The notes under the pieces: generated by a model | Told to the model about the DNA's origin: nothing | What the model saw: only the letters and a program-made list of their open reading frames with translations | The model's database searches: none | Assembly (NCBI GenBank): GCA_012517155.1 | Contig: JAAYVN010000032.1 | Coordinates: forward strand, 1-48,945 | Direction: 5' to 3' | Source: Ignavibacteriales bacterium | GTDB taxonomy: Bacteria; Bacteroidota; Ignavibacteria; Ignavibacteriales; Ignavibacteriaceae | DNA length: 48,945 nucleotides | Shown: piece after piece, positions 16,398-24,646 of the stretch | Numbering within the stretch: the stretch's first letter is position 1 | Layout of the letters: every line of letters starts with the position of its first letter | Position numbers and translations under genes: made by a program

Positions 16398-16889
16398 ATG
16401 AGCAAAATTAAAAAACGCCCTGCATGGGACCAGTATTTTTTGAAAATGGCAATGCTTGTATCGGAAAGGGCAACCTGCCCAAGAATGCACTGCGGATGCG
16501 TGCTGGTGAGGGACAGGCAGATTCTTTCAACCGGCTATAATGGCTCTATTCCGGGGGATGACCATTGCGAGGATGCAGGGTGCCTGGTGGTGGATAACCA
16601 TTGCGTCAGGACAATACATGCGGAAATGAATGCCATTTTACAGTGCTCGTCGCATGGTGTGAATACGAAGGACTCCACAGCGTATGTAACAAATATGCCG
16701 TGCACCAACTGTGCAAAGGCACTTATCGCAGCCGGGATCAAAGAAATTGTAATATTCAGCGATTACCATGATACAATGGCGGAAGAGTTCTTTGTAAAGG
16801 CAGGGGTTAAACTGAGAAGACTTGAAATGCCGGAAACGACAATAGAATATGACCTGTCGAATTATTCTTCTGCAAAGAAGAAGGAGTGA
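16398..16889 (+). CDS. dCMP deaminase / ComEB-type zinc deaminase
   Basis: This 163-residue cytidine-deaminase-fold enzyme most likely converts dCMP to dUMP for thymidylate synthesis. Zinc and catalytic residues are visible: H74 and E76 in HAEMNAI, and C102/C105 in PCTNC. The extra N-terminal cysteine/histidine cluster (C27, H31, C32, C34, H56, C57) is typical of dCMP deaminases of this group and may bind structural zinc. The GYNGSIPG substrate-binding loop (46-53) is intact. Its stop directly abuts the stop of the convergent Sel1-repeat gene. Confidence 0.92.
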   Translation: MSKIKKRPAWDQYFLKMAMLVSERATCPRMHCGCVLVRDRQILSTGYNGSIPGDDHCEDAGCLVVDNHCVRTIHAEMNAILQCSSHGVNTKDSTAYVTNMPCTNCAKALIAAGIKEIVIFSDYHDTMAEEFFVKAGVKLRRLEMPETTIEYDLSNYSSAKKKE

Positions 16890-18389
16890 TCAGGGGCGTA
16901 CGGAGTCGTAAATTCTTTTAAGGGACTCGTAACCAGCAATACTGCCGCGGATTGCAGCGAGTCTGTAATTATCCGATGCTTTCGCAAAATTTATTTCCAT
17001 ACCTAATCCCCTTTCGAAACAAAGCCCAAGGGCAACAGTTGCAAGCACGGAATTGTTGCTCACGGCATTATTCAGATAAGGAATGATTCTGATGTAGTCA
17101 TCCGACTCGAATTCCAGATTCAGAATTGCGTGGAGGATGCGGCGTATTCCGGACTCGTTATTTCCTAGTTCCTCCCCTTTTTTCCACAAGCCGAGAGCGC
17201 GTTCCCTGTCCTGCTTTACGGAATTCCCTCTGTATAAAATTGTACCGAGTTCAACAATTGAGGGGATGTGATTAATTTCGGCATTCTCTGAAAGCATACG
17301 GACTGCATCTGAATTTATAAGTTGTGTGTCATAACTGTTTAGAATCAGGAAAGACCATACAAATTTAGCATCGGGATTGCCCGCGAAAGATGCGGATTTC
17401 AACATGGAGATAAGTGTATTTGATTTAAGCAGACTCATCAGGAGGCGATGCCCGAGTATTGAGTCGAGTCTGAAAGACCTAATATAATACATTGCGGCTT
17501 TGACAATATCCTTATTAAAGAAGATCCCGTTTTCATAGAGCCTGCCCAGATAATTAAGCGCTTCAGGGCTTCCGAATTCTGCTTCAATTTCCATTTTGCG
17601 GACGAACAGGGTATCAATGAAAAGCGAGGGGGCACCCGGGACCTCTGCAAGAGAGCCAGGTTTTACACTATCCTGAGTACGCAGGGCATCGTTGATAACC
17701 ATAGAATCGTTAACCACGTAGTGGGAATCCGAGACCGAGAAATCAATATACATCAACTGGAAAAGGTTATTGGAATTTTTTTGAATGTTTTTTTCGGTAT
17801 ATGTTTCGAGATCCTTTTCTGTTTTAATCCCCTTCTGTTCAAAATCCTGAATTATTTTCTGTGCATTTTTAACTCCGCTTACGGCAGCTTTTTTAAGCCA
17901 GAAATAGGAGAGTCTGAGGTCACGTTTTACAATAAGATCCTCCGAATAAATAATTCCAACCGCGAACTGAGCCTCCGGGAAATTATTCTCTGCGGCAAGG
18001 AGAAAGTTATCAAATGCTCTGAATGGATTCCACTGGGTGCCCCAGCCGTTATTATAAAATATACCAAGATTATAAAGAGCAATCGGGATCTTTCCCTGAG
18101 CAGCTTTGCTAATCCAGAAGAAACTTTTTGCCGTGTCCGGGGGGAAACCTGAACCTATAAGATAGCGCACGCCAAGTTCATGCTGGGCATAGTAGTCACC
18201 TGAATTTGCCTGCTTAGTAAGGAGGAAACTATCGTAAAGCTGGACGAGATCGTTAGGCGGTCTGAATTCAAGACTGGTCGGGTTATGAGGACGGTTTCGC
18301 TTGAATGCGAGGCTTACAGAGGTATCCACCTGAGAGAAGGCGGAGACTGACAGCAGTACAACAATTAATAAAGGGATTATTTTCTTCAA
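16890..18389 (-). CDS. Secreted Sel1-repeat (TPR-like) protein
   Basis: This 499-residue protein starts at a TTG followed by KKIIPLLIVVLLSVSAFSQ, a good signal peptide, which is why this start is preferred. The mature protein consists of Sel1-type alpha-helical repeats, for example AQHELGVRYLIGSG, ALYNLGIFYNNGWGT, AQFAVGIIYSEDL, ALNYLGRLYENGI and VALGLCFERGLG, in two blocks (about 65-190 and 270-495). The linker between them is less regular. Such repeats mediate protein contacts. The partner is unknown, and location is probably periplasmic or surface. It is convergent with the deaminase gene with no spacer. Confidence 0.85.
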   Translation of the reverse strand: MKKIIPLLIVVLLSVSAFSQVDTSVSLAFKRNRPHNPTSLEFRPPNDLVQLYDSFLLTKQANSGDYYAQHELGVRYLIGSGFPPDTAKSFFWISKAAQGKIPIALYNLGIFYNNGWGTQWNPFRAFDNFLLAAENNFPEAQFAVGIIYSEDLIVKRDLRLSYFWLKKAAVSGVKNAQKIIQDFEQKGIKTEKDLETYTEKNIQKNSNNLFQLMYIDFSVSDSHYVVNDSMVINDALRTQDSVKPGSLAEVPGAPSLFIDTLFVRKMEIEAEFGSPEALNYLGRLYENGIFFNKDIVKAAMYYIRSFRLDSILGHRLLMSLLKSNTLISMLKSASFAGNPDAKFVWSFLILNSYDTQLINSDAVRMLSENAEINHIPSIVELGTILYRGNSVKQDRERALGLWKKGEELGNNESGIRRILHAILNLEFESDDYIRIIPYLNNAVSNNSVLATVALGLCFERGLGMEINFAKASDNYRLAAIRGSIAGYESLKRIYDSVRP

Positions 18390-18675
18390 TAGACTTAAAA
18401 TCTTTTAATTTAAGGTGTAATTTACCGAATGAAGTATTTCAAAACCAAATAAATAATTATTTTTTAGACGTTATGAAGAGAGAATTAGTTTTATTCATTC
18501 AAATACAAAGAGCAAATAACATTTATTCCCCAATAACCAGCATTATGCATTTGCGATCCTTAATAATAGTGGTATTTTTGCATTCACATTTTATTAATTT
18601 ATGATGTTGCTTTACCACAAAATCAGTTTAATATAAAATAAAACCAAGTAATCAGACAACCGGATAAAAAGGAAG

Positions 18676-19431
18676 ATGGAAAATTATTTTGATAAGAGTT
18701 TTGAGTTAAGGTATTCTGAAATGGATAAATCCGGGTATGCATCGCCGACTACCATTCTGACTTTGCTTGAAGAGACGGCAGCGGATCATTGTCATTCTAT
18801 AAACACCAGTTTATATCACCTTCGGGAACAGAATATCGGCTGGGTGCTGATTTCCGGAATCATCAATATGGAACGTTATCCCACTTATAAAGAAAAGATA
18901 GTTATCAGAACATGGTTATCTGATTACACATTCATTAAGGGGACCAGGGAAAACATTATTTATGATGAACAGAAAAATATTATCGGCAGGGCTAAAGGTT
19001 TATGGGTTTTCTTTGACATTAAGAAAAGAAGACCTGTCCAAATATTTAATTCGATAAAGGAGAAATGGTCGTTGTCTCCTACTGAATCAATAAGACATGA
19101 CATTACCGGGAAAATGGAAGTAAATGACTCCGGAAGCAGTATCAGGAAATTTGATGTTAACCTGCATGACATAGACATGTATATGCATCTGAACAATATA
19201 AAGTATTTTCAATGGGTAATGGATTCAATGGACGAAGAAGTTGTGGACAATTGTTATCTGGCTTCGATAGAAGGACGTTTTATAGCAGAAGCAAAGAATG
19301 GCGACACAGTTTTGTCTTTGACCAAGAAAGGCTTAAGTGACAATTCTTTCCTGCATGTAATAAAAGTTCAGGATAGTAATAAAGTTTGTGCAACAGCCAA
19401 ATCATTGTGGAAGAAAAAGGTAAAACAGTAG
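18676..19431 (+). CDS. Acyl-ACP thioesterase (FatA/FatB-like)
   Basis: This 251-residue protein has two hot-dog domains. It releases free fatty acids from acyl carrier protein. The first domain begins SFELRYSEMDKSGYASPTT with the family helix ILTLLEETAADHC (about 27-40). The second domain carries the putative catalytic D-x-x-x-H-x-N-N pattern in LHDIDMYMHLNNIKYFQW (about 166-184). The length equals bacterial members of the family. AAAAAGGAAG precedes the ATG. It stands alone between a divergent Sel1-repeat gene and the tRNA cluster. Confidence 0.85.
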   Translation: MENYFDKSFELRYSEMDKSGYASPTTILTLLEETAADHCHSINTSLYHLREQNIGWVLISGIINMERYPTYKEKIVIRTWLSDYTFIKGTRENIIYDEQKNIIGRAKGLWVFFDIKKRRPVQIFNSIKEKWSLSPTESIRHDITGKMEVNDSGSSIRKFDVNLHDIDMYMHLNNIKYFQWVMDSMDEEVVDNCYLASIEGRFIAEAKNGDTVLSLTKKGLSDNSFLHVIKVQDSNKVCATAKSLWKKKVKQ

Positions 19432-19480
19432 CAGCTAAGTCTTAGAAAAAGCGCTACCGGGAGAAAGAGGATATATAAAT

Positions 19481-19515
19481 AAAAAGCCCTCACACTCTTG
19501 CGAGTATGAGGGCTT
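19481..19515 (-). terminator. Terminator of the minus-strand tRNA cluster
   Basis: AAGCCCTCA (19484-19492) and TGAGGGCTT (19507-19515) form a perfect 9-bp stem, extended inside by ACTC/GAGT. On the minus strand it is followed by TTTTTATTTATAT. It lies 6 bases beyond the 3' end of tRNA-Glu, the last gene of the cluster. On the plus strand it could also slow transcripts from the thioesterase gene. Confidence 0.85.
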
Positions 19516-19521
19516 ACTTGG

Positions 19522-19593
19522 TGACCCCAAGGGGATTTGAACCCCTGTTACCGCCGTGAAAGGGCGATGTCCTAACCACTAGACGATGGGGCC
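19522..19593 (-). tRNA. tRNA-Glu (anticodon TTC)
   Basis: The acceptor stem GGCCCCA pairs with TGGGGTC, allowing one G-T pair. The D arm is CGTCTAGTGGTTAGGACATCG, the anticodon stem-loop is GCCCTTTCACGGC with anticodon TTC, and the T arm is CAGGGGTTCAAATCCCCTT. Discriminator A; no encoded CCA. This is the 3'-most gene of the tRNA group. Confidence 0.97.
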
Positions 19594-19619
19594 GTCTGAA
19601 AGTGTAAAAATATATTGTG

Positions 19620-19694
19620 GGTGAGTAGAGGGACTTGAACCCTCGGCCCCCAGGGCCACAACCTGGTGCTCTAACCAGCTGAGCTATACCCACC
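19620..19694 (-). tRNA. tRNA-His (anticodon GTG)
   Basis: The cloverleaf has GTGGGTA pairing with TACTCAC, the anticodon GTG in loop TTGTGGC, and a T arm with GGTTCAAGTCC. The position just before the acceptor is G and the discriminator is C. These give the G-1:C73 pair that is the identity element of bacterial tRNA-His, and the coordinates include that G. Confidence 0.97.
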
Positions 19695-19729
19695 ATGTAA
19701 TAACCGAAAACATCTACAGGATTATCTAG

Positions 19730-19803
19730 TACGCCCGAGTGGACTCGAACCACTAACCCTCAGCTTAGAAGGCTGATGCTCTGTCCGGTTGAGCTACGGG
19801 CGC
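19730..19803 (-). tRNA. tRNA-Arg (anticodon TCT)
   Basis: The acceptor stem GCGCCCG pairs with CGGGCGT, with a terminal G-T pair. The D arm is TAGCTCAACCGGACAGAGC, the anticodon stem-loop is CAGCCTTCTAAGCTG with TCT, and the T arm is TAGTGGTTCGAGTCCACT. Discriminator A; no encoded CCA. Confidence 0.97.
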
Positions 19804-19906
19804 TTATTAATTCAAAATTTCAATTCCTTTGTTCATTTGTTAGGCTTCTGTTGAGCTAACAACCGAATCTCCAATTTCCGGGTGTTAGTTTTAAGCTCAT
19901 AAAAGT

Positions 19907-19957
19907 TCTTAACCGCTAAGGACGCAAAGTTCAACGCAAAGTAACGCAAAGAGAAAA
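19907..19957 (+). repeat. CGCAAAG-rich direct repeat, copy 1
   Basis: The 51-base unit begins TCTTAACCGCTAAGGACGCA and contains three CGCAAAG words. It aligns without gaps to the copy at 20090-20140, with 43 of 51 positions identical by my count. It lies outside and to the left of the inverted-repeat segment. I know similar CGCAAAG-type words as dispersed intergenic repeats in other bacterial genomes, but the family here cannot be assigned. Confidence 0.65.
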
Positions 19958-19988
19958 TAATTATAATGAAAATCATATGTCGGGGCGG

Positions 19989-20188
19989 TCCGACTGAGCA
20001 GGCTGTTGCAGTGAATGTAGAATATTTTACTCAGGCAAAAATTTCTAAAGTTTCTTAGTTGCGAGGGGGTATTCTAAGCGAAAATCAGCTCTTAAACGCT
20101 AAGTACGCAAAGTTTTTCGCAAAGTAACGCCAAGTAAAAACAATCACTGTGACGGAAAGTACTCATTGCAACAGCCGACTGAGTCGGA
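19989..20188. mobile_element. 200-bp MITE-like segment with imperfect terminal inverted repeats
   Basis: The ends 19989-20013 and 20164-20188 are inverted repeats matching at 21 of 25 positions by my count, starting TCCGACT and ending AGTCGGA. Both arms contain GGCTGTTGCA or its complement. The segment has no coding capacity, contains one copy of the 51-base repeat, and separates two pieces of a tRNA-Pro-like sequence. In the alignment it replaces nine bases of the T-loop region. No target-site duplication is evident, so it could be a non-autonomous element or a product of recombination between repeats. Confidence 0.4.
20090..20140 (+). repeat. CGCAAAG-rich direct repeat, copy 2
   Basis: This is the second copy of the 51-base unit, beginning TCTTAAACGCTAAGTACGCA. 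It lies inside the inverted-repeat segment, 183 bases downstream of copy 1 and in the same orientation. Confidence 0.65.
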
Positions 20189-20226
20189 AACCTGCGACCT
20201 TCCCGATTCCATCGGGACGCGATGAA
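20189..20226 (-). pseudogene. Degenerate tRNA-Pro-like fragment with a rewritten anticodon arm
   Basis: These 38 bases align without gaps to 20280-20317 of the intact tRNA-Pro. The first 12 and last 9 bases are identical, while the 17-base anticodon arm is replaced by another 17-base arm. The new arm (minus strand TCCCG-ATGGAAT-CGGGA) still forms a 5-bp stem with a 7-base loop. Its anticodon would be GGA. A further 12-base match to the tRNA-Pro 3' end (19977-19988 versus 20259-20270) lies beyond the inverted-repeat segment. The 5' half (D arm remainder and acceptor) is not recognisable, so it should not be functional. Confidence 0.6.
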
Positions 20227-20261
20227 TTCAGTCTTATAATCCCATTTAGTTTAACCAAATG

Positions 20262-20337
20262 TCGGGGCGGCAGGATTTGAACCTGCGACCTCCTGCTCCC
20301 AAAGCAGGCGCGATGAACCGGGCTACGCTACGCCCCG
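20262..20337 (-). tRNA. tRNA-Pro (anticodon TGG)
   Basis: The acceptor stem CGGGGCG pairs with CGCCCCG, the D arm is TAGCGTAGCCCGGTTCATCGC, the anticodon stem-loop is CCTGCTTTGGGAGCAGG with TGG, and the T arm is GCAGGTTCAAATCCTGC. Discriminator A; no encoded CCA. It is the 5'-most gene of the minus-strand tRNA group and lies next to a degenerate copy of itself. Confidence 0.97.
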
Positions 20338-20477
20338 AATTATTATTTCAATATTTCAATGAACAGAGTGCTAACTCTTAAAAAATTAGATTACAAAGAT
20401 AATATTCTTTGTTTAAATTACCAATTCTAATTTAATTTTTTTTATCTTTTAAATATGAATTTGAGATTTTATAACTG

Positions 20478-21695
20478 ATGTTCACTTTCTTTGTGACTAA
20501 GCGGTTTCTGTTTTCTAAAAAGGATTCGAAGGCTTTTTCGTTTTTCTCGGGAATTGCTATATCCGGTATAGCCATTGGGGTCGCAACGGTGATAATTGCG
20601 ATAAGCGTTTTGCAGGGATTTGAACAGCTGCTTACCAGAAAACTTATTAACCTGGATTCGCATATTCAGATAACCGGGTTCAGCAATAACCAGCTTCCCG
20701 CTGTTGACAGAAACAGTGCACAAATCAAGAGGATACTTGGCGGATATGGTGAAAGAATTGAGCCTTATATTGCATCGCTGGCAATAATAAATAAAAAAGG
20801 AATGAATGAGGGGATTACGTTAAAAGGGGTAAAGAATGACTATTTCCGCAAACTGAGTGATATCCGGATTGTTGAGGGACGGGGACTTCTGAACACAGGG
20901 GAAAATGAGATGATTATTGGCCGTACTTTGGCAACCCGCCTGTTTGTTAAAACAGGGGACAAGGTTAATATTTTTGCTCTGAGGAATAATGAGGTGCCAA
21001 GTGAGGAAAATCCTCCGGCTATTGAGAAGTTTGAGATTGCAGGAGTTTTTGAAAGCGGACTGGCAAAGTATGATAATAATTTTGCTTACATAAATATTGA
21101 TAATGCCTCTTCACTATTCGGTTTTGGTGAGAATATTTCGGGCTATGAGATTAAACTGAATAACGTTGGGGCTACAGACAGTCTTACTTATGTGCTACAG
21201 GAAAGTTTAAGGTATCCGCATTATGTTACTACTGTGTTTCAGATTTACAGACATATTTTTACCTGGATTGAACTGCAGAGGAAACCGATTCCGATTGTGC
21301 TGACGCTGATAATTATTGTTGCGATTTTTAATATTATCAGCACGCTGCTGATGGTTGTTATGGAAAAGACTCAGGCGATAGGGATATTCAAGTCGCTGGG
21401 TGTGAATAAGCGTAAAATTAATTTCATCTTTCTGCAGCATGGGGTGTTTATCGGGTTTCTGGGGGTTGCGGCGGGAAATCTGCTGGCATTTGTTTTAATC
21501 TGGCTGCAACTTAACTATTCTGTTATTTCCCTTCCGGCGGAGATTTATTTTACTTCGGAAGTCCCGTTAATTCTTGATCCAGTGATTTTCGGAGTGATCT
21601 CGGGGCTTAGTTTCCTGCTGGCTGTGATTGCGGCTATACTCCCCAGTTCGGTTGCTGCACGTATCAGCGCTATATCAACTTTGAGGTTTAACTGA
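20478..21695 (+). CDS. FtsX-like permease of a LolCDE-type lipoprotein exporter (first)
   Basis: This 405-residue inner-membrane protein has the LolC/LolE layout. One N-terminal membrane helix (about 24-46, SGIAISGIAIGVATVIIAI) follows a short basic start. A large periplasmic domain (about 50-270) comes next, then three C-terminal helices (about 273-297, 318-345 and 365-388) with the FtsX-type KSLGVNKRKI coupling loop. With its two downstream partners it should extract lipoproteins from the inner membrane and pass them to a periplasmic carrier. Its TGA overlaps the ATG of the next permease by one base. LolC and LolE cannot be told apart here. Confidence 0.88.
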   Translation: MFTFFVTKRFLFSKKDSKAFSFFSGIAISGIAIGVATVIIAISVLQGFEQLLTRKLINLDSHIQITGFSNNQLPAVDRNSAQIKRILGGYGERIEPYIASLAIINKKGMNEGITLKGVKNDYFRKLSDIRIVEGRGLLNTGENEMIIGRTLATRLFVKTGDKVNIFALRNNEVPSEENPPAIEKFEIAGVFESGLAKYDNNFAYINIDNASSLFGFGENISGYEIKLNNVGATDSLTYVLQESLRYPHYVTTVFQIYRHIFTWIELQRKPIPIVLTLIIIVAIFNIISTLLMVVMEKTQAIGIFKSLGVNKRKINFIFLQHGVFIGFLGVAAGNLLAFVLIWLQLNYSVISLPAEIYFTSEVPLILDPVIFGVISGLSFLLAVIAAILPSSVAARISAISTLRFN

Positions 21696-22921
21696 TGAAA
21701 CTGGAATCGTTTATAGCCCGAAGATACCTGATGTCCAAACATAAGATCAATTTCATTACGATCATATCTTATCTTTCTATCGGGGGAATAAGCATAGGGG
21801 TGGGGGCGCTGATAGTAGTGCTTGCGGTGTTCAACGGATTCAGTGAACTGGTTACTTCATTTTTTACGGGATTCGATCCGCATATCAGAATAGAGGTGAA
21901 AAATGAGGAGGGGTATAATAAACTGGGATATGTGGAGGAAAAATTAAAGGAAGCTGGAATTGAGACTTATTCGCCGATAATCACGAGCAAGATTCTCGCT
22001 ATTCAGGGGAAAATAAATCAGGTTGCGGAGATTAAGGGGATTGATTTGAAGAAGGTGGGCGGAGTTTACGGACTGAAGGAAAGTTTGTTTACCGGAGAGG
22101 TTGACACGAGCGCGGAAAAAGATAACGGGATTTTTATAGGGATTCAGCTTGCGGACAGAATGCAGGTGCTTGTCGGGGATTCAGTAGTGCTGGTTTCCCC
22201 TGCCGGAATTGAGAGATCTATTGTCAGTTATTCACTCCCCCGAATGGAGGCTTTCAGAATTGCAGGAGTTTTCAGTACCGGTAATCAGGAGTATGACGGA
22301 CAGCTGATACTGGGCTCTTTCGGGAAAGTGCAGTCACTGCTGGGGGCGGAGGATAAATACCAGGGATTTGAGCTGAGACTGAAGGAGATTAATTCGTCTG
22401 AAGCGTTCAGGAGTAAATTTTTGAAGGAAATTGGTGAGGAGAATTTTAATGTGCTGACCTGGTATGATCTGCATAAGAATCTTTATTCAGTTATGGAAAT
22501 TGAGAGATGGATTGCTTATCTGATACTTTCACTGATAATTGCGGTTGCTGTGTTTAATATTCTGGGATCGCTGACGATGTCCGTTATTGAGAAAAGACGG
22601 GATATTGGATTGCTGAGGGCGATTGGTCTGAGGGAAAAATCTATATCAAAGATCTTTGTATATCAGGGGATATACGTGGGAGTGATTGGGACGGTGAGCG
22701 GGTTTCTGCTTGGTTTGCTGCTTTATTATATACAGGTTACCTACAATGTGTATCCGCTGGATCCGACTCAGTACAAGATTAACAGTTTGCCGATGCAGTT
22801 GAGAATAATGGATTTTGTTGCGGTTGGGATTGCATCGTTCGTGCTATCGATGGGGGCTGCAATTTATCCTGCAAGAAAAGCTGCCAAAGTAAATCCGATG
22901 GATGCTATTAAATGGGAATAA
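21695..22921 (+). CDS. FtsX-like permease of a LolCDE-type lipoprotein exporter (second)
   Basis: This 408-residue paralogue of the upstream protein has the same architecture. An N-terminal FIARRYLMSKHKINFITIISYLSIGG segment in pattern is followed by helix 1 (about 20-47), a periplasmic domain, then three helices (about 268-293, 318-345 and 368-392). The loop RAIGLREKSI and the final YPARKAAKVNPMDAIKWE tail are typical of LolC/LolE. It probably forms a heterodimer with the first permease. The ATPase gene starts 7 bases after its stop. Confidence 0.9.
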   Translation: MKLESFIARRYLMSKHKINFITIISYLSIGGISIGVGALIVVLAVFNGFSELVTSFFTGFDPHIRIEVKNEEGYNKLGYVEEKLKEAGIETYSPIITSKILAIQGKINQVAEIKGIDLKKVGGVYGLKESLFTGEVDTSAEKDNGIFIGIQLADRMQVLVGDSVVLVSPAGIERSIVSYSLPRMEAFRIAGVFSTGNQEYDGQLILGSFGKVQSLLGAEDKYQGFELRLKEINSSEAFRSKFLKEIGEENFNVLTWYDLHKNLYSVMEIERWIAYLILSLIIAVAVFNILGSLTMSVIEKRRDIGLLRAIGLREKSISKIFVYQGIYVGVIGTVSGFLLGLLLYYIQVTYNVYPLDPTQYKINSLPMQLRIMDFVAVGIASFVLSMGAAIYPARKAAKVNPMDAIKWE

Positions 22922-22928
22922 GTGAAGT

Positions 22929-23609
22929 ATGGATGAATTTATAATTACGTCAGAAGAGATAACCAAATCATTCAGCACGGTAACAAAGAACAGGCTGACT
23001 GTACTGAAAGGAATTTCGCTGAATGTGCCGAAGAATAAAATCACCGTTATATTCGGGGCTTCCGGAGCCGGGAAAAGTACTCTGCTGCATATACTAAGCG
23101 GACTGGATAAGCCGGATTCGGGGAGGGTGGAAATTGAGGGGACTGAAATATTTTCACTTAGTGATGAAAAGCTTGCAAGGTTCAGAAACCGGAATATGGG
23201 CTTCGTTTTTCAGTTCCATCATTTACTGCCTGAATTTACTGCGGTTGAGAATGTGATAATTCCCCAGATCGTGTTCAGAAATAATTTCAGAAAAGCGAAA
23301 GAGAAGAGCCTTAGTCTGCTTAAAGAAATGGGGCTTGAGGAAAGGGTGAATCATAAGCCAGCAGAACTGAGCGGGGGTGAACAGCAGAGGGTGGCACTCG
23401 CCAGAGCGCTTGCAAATGACCCTGAAATTATTTTTGCTGATGAGCCGACCGGAAATCTGGATACAACGAACAGCAATTTAATTCACTCTATTTTTCTTAA
23501 ACTAAGGGACGATTACAGGAAAACGCTTGTTATCGTAACGCATAATCAGGAACTGATGAAACTGGCTGATTATCTTGTGGAGATGAAGGACGGGAAAATC
23601 ATTCTGTAA
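22929..23609 (+). CDS. lolD: ABC transporter ATPase, LolD-like
   Basis: This 226-residue ATPase has Walker A GASGAGKS (43-50), a Q-loop in [15 protein letters not shown], the signature LSGGE (147-151), Walker B IIFADE with catalytic E172, and a switch histidine in [16 protein letters not shown] is the typical LolD Q-loop environment. It energises the two upstream permeases. The three genes form a compact operon with no clear terminator before the convergent BshB1 gene 23 bases away. Confidence 0.9.
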   Translation: MDEFIITSEEITKSFSTVTKNRLTVLKGISLNVPKNKITVIFGASGAGKSTLLHILSGLDKPDSGRVEIEGTEIFSLSDEKLARFRNRNMGFVFQFHHLLPEFTAVENVIIPQIVFRNNFRKAKEKSLSLLKEMGLEERVNHKPAELSGGEQQRVALARALANDPEIIFADEPTGNLDTTNSNLIHSIFLKLRDDYRKTLVIVTHNQELMKLADYLVEMKDGKIIL

Positions 23610-23632
23610 CGTTTATCGCCTGATTATTATTG

Positions 23633-24358
23633 TCAGACTAAATTTCTTATTGCCTGAGCAAGATCCAGTTCAACATCCTCTTCGGTAAAGAAGGGTTCGC
23701 CGTAGGACTTCCCTATTTTAAATCCGTAAAACTCCGCTCTCGATTCAATGAATTTAATAAAGCCCGGTTTGCTGATGAAGGTTTCGGGTTCTGTGCTTTT
23801 TGGATTATAGAACTGGGACTCATAAGCACGCATTGCCTTCATCTTCGCCTCGAAAGTATCGGAAATATCAACAATGAAAGATGGTTTGAATGTATATGTC
23901 TGCATAAAATAGTAGAGTTTGTGAGGACGGAAAGCTTCCTGTTGTTTTTCCCTGTCGAATGTTTTGATTTTGGGGAGGCCGGAAAAGAAGTAAGCTTTTT
24001 TAACCAGCCGGCTAACTGCTATATGGTCGGGATGCCGGTCGTTAAAATAGGGGGCAAAAATAATTTTCGGGCGATATTTTCGGATTGTCATAATAATTTT
24101 ATGCAGGTTTTCTTTATTGAGTTGGATATCGCCATCGGGGATATGAAGATTCTCTCGTAAAGCAGTTTTGAGTATAATTGCGGCCTGGAAAGCTTCCTTT
24201 TGACGGGTTTCTGCTGAACCACGAGTGCCTAATTCGCCACGTGTGAGGTCGATAATTCCGACCTTAAGGTTATTATGTGCGAGCTTTAAGAGTGTCCCGC
24301 CCATCGCCAGCTCGGCATCATCCGGATGAGCGGTAAATGCTATTACGTCAAGATTCAT
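23633..24358 (-). CDS. bshB1: Bacillithiol biosynthesis deacetylase (PIG-L family)
   Basis: This 241-residue zinc enzyme removes the acetyl group from GlcNAc-malate in bacillithiol synthesis. It shows the PIG-L motif AHPDDAE (10-16), with H11, D13 and D14 as metal and catalytic residues. It also has LTRGELGTRG, typical of BshB1, and the second metal motif NDRHPDHI with its histidine. The C-terminal KIGKSYGEPF segment is also seen in BshB1. BshA and BshC are not in the window. The gene stands alone, convergent with lolD. Confidence 0.9.
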   Translation of the reverse strand: MNLDVIAFTAHPDDAELAMGGTLLKLAHNNLKVGIIDLTRGELGTRGSAETRQKEAFQAAIILKTALRENLHIPDGDIQLNKENLHKIIMTIRKYRPKIIFAPYFNDRHPDHIAVSRLVKKAYFFSGLPKIKTFDREKQQEAFRPHKLYYFMQTYTFKPSFIVDISDTFEAKMKAMRAYESQFYNPKSTEPETFISKPGFIKFIESRAEFYGFKIGKSYGEPFFTEEDVELDLAQAIRNLV

Positions 24359-24426
24359 AAGCTAAATTTTTTTATTAATGTTAGTGCAAGGTAAGAATTA
24401 TTTTCTATTTAACCTAAACTAAAAAA

Positions 24427-24514
24427 GTGTCTATTTTTCTGGACATCCGGAGGTGTTGCATCCATGTTGAATCGAAGGAGGATCGAAGTTAGAAGTGTCT
24501 ACTTTTCTGGACAC
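24427..24514. repeat. Repeated imperfect palindrome, possible insertion-sequence end remnants
   Basis: GTGTCTATTTTTCTGGACAT (24427-24446) and GTGTCTACTTTTCTGGACAC (24495-24514) are near-identical 20-base copies 68 bases apart in the same orientation. The second is itself flanked by GTGTC/GACAC. A shorter relative, AAAAAAGTGGACAA, occurs near 24618. The words resemble terminal repeats of IS3/IS481-type elements, but no transposase or fragment is present. The rest of the 288-base spacer 24359-24646 shows nothing recognisable. Confidence 0.35.
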
Positions 24515-24646
24515 TTTTGGACTTCAGATGTGGATAATTTAGAAATTTTTTCGATGGACTTCCCTTCTGCTCCCCTTTCTCTCCCCATTCGCTCCCCTTC
24601 CGGCTGGTTCAACTGTATAAAAAAAGTGGACAATTTACTGCCGGAA

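Larger units (their letters stand above)
19804..20261. other. Gene-free tRNA spacer with repeats and a broken tRNA copy
   Basis: This 458-base spacer between tRNA-Arg and tRNA-Pro has no plausible protein gene. It holds two copies of a CGCAAAG-rich 51-base repeat (19907-19957 and 20090-20140). It also holds a segment bounded by imperfect inverted repeats (19989-20188) and two pieces of a degenerate tRNA-Pro-like sequence on either side of that segment. These parts are listed separately. Confidence 0.7.

Noticed and set aside
18305-18604. A 99-codon plus-strand frame across the start of the Sel1-repeat gene
   Set aside because: It overlaps the signal-peptide region of a real minus-strand gene and has low-complexity, unconvincing sequence.
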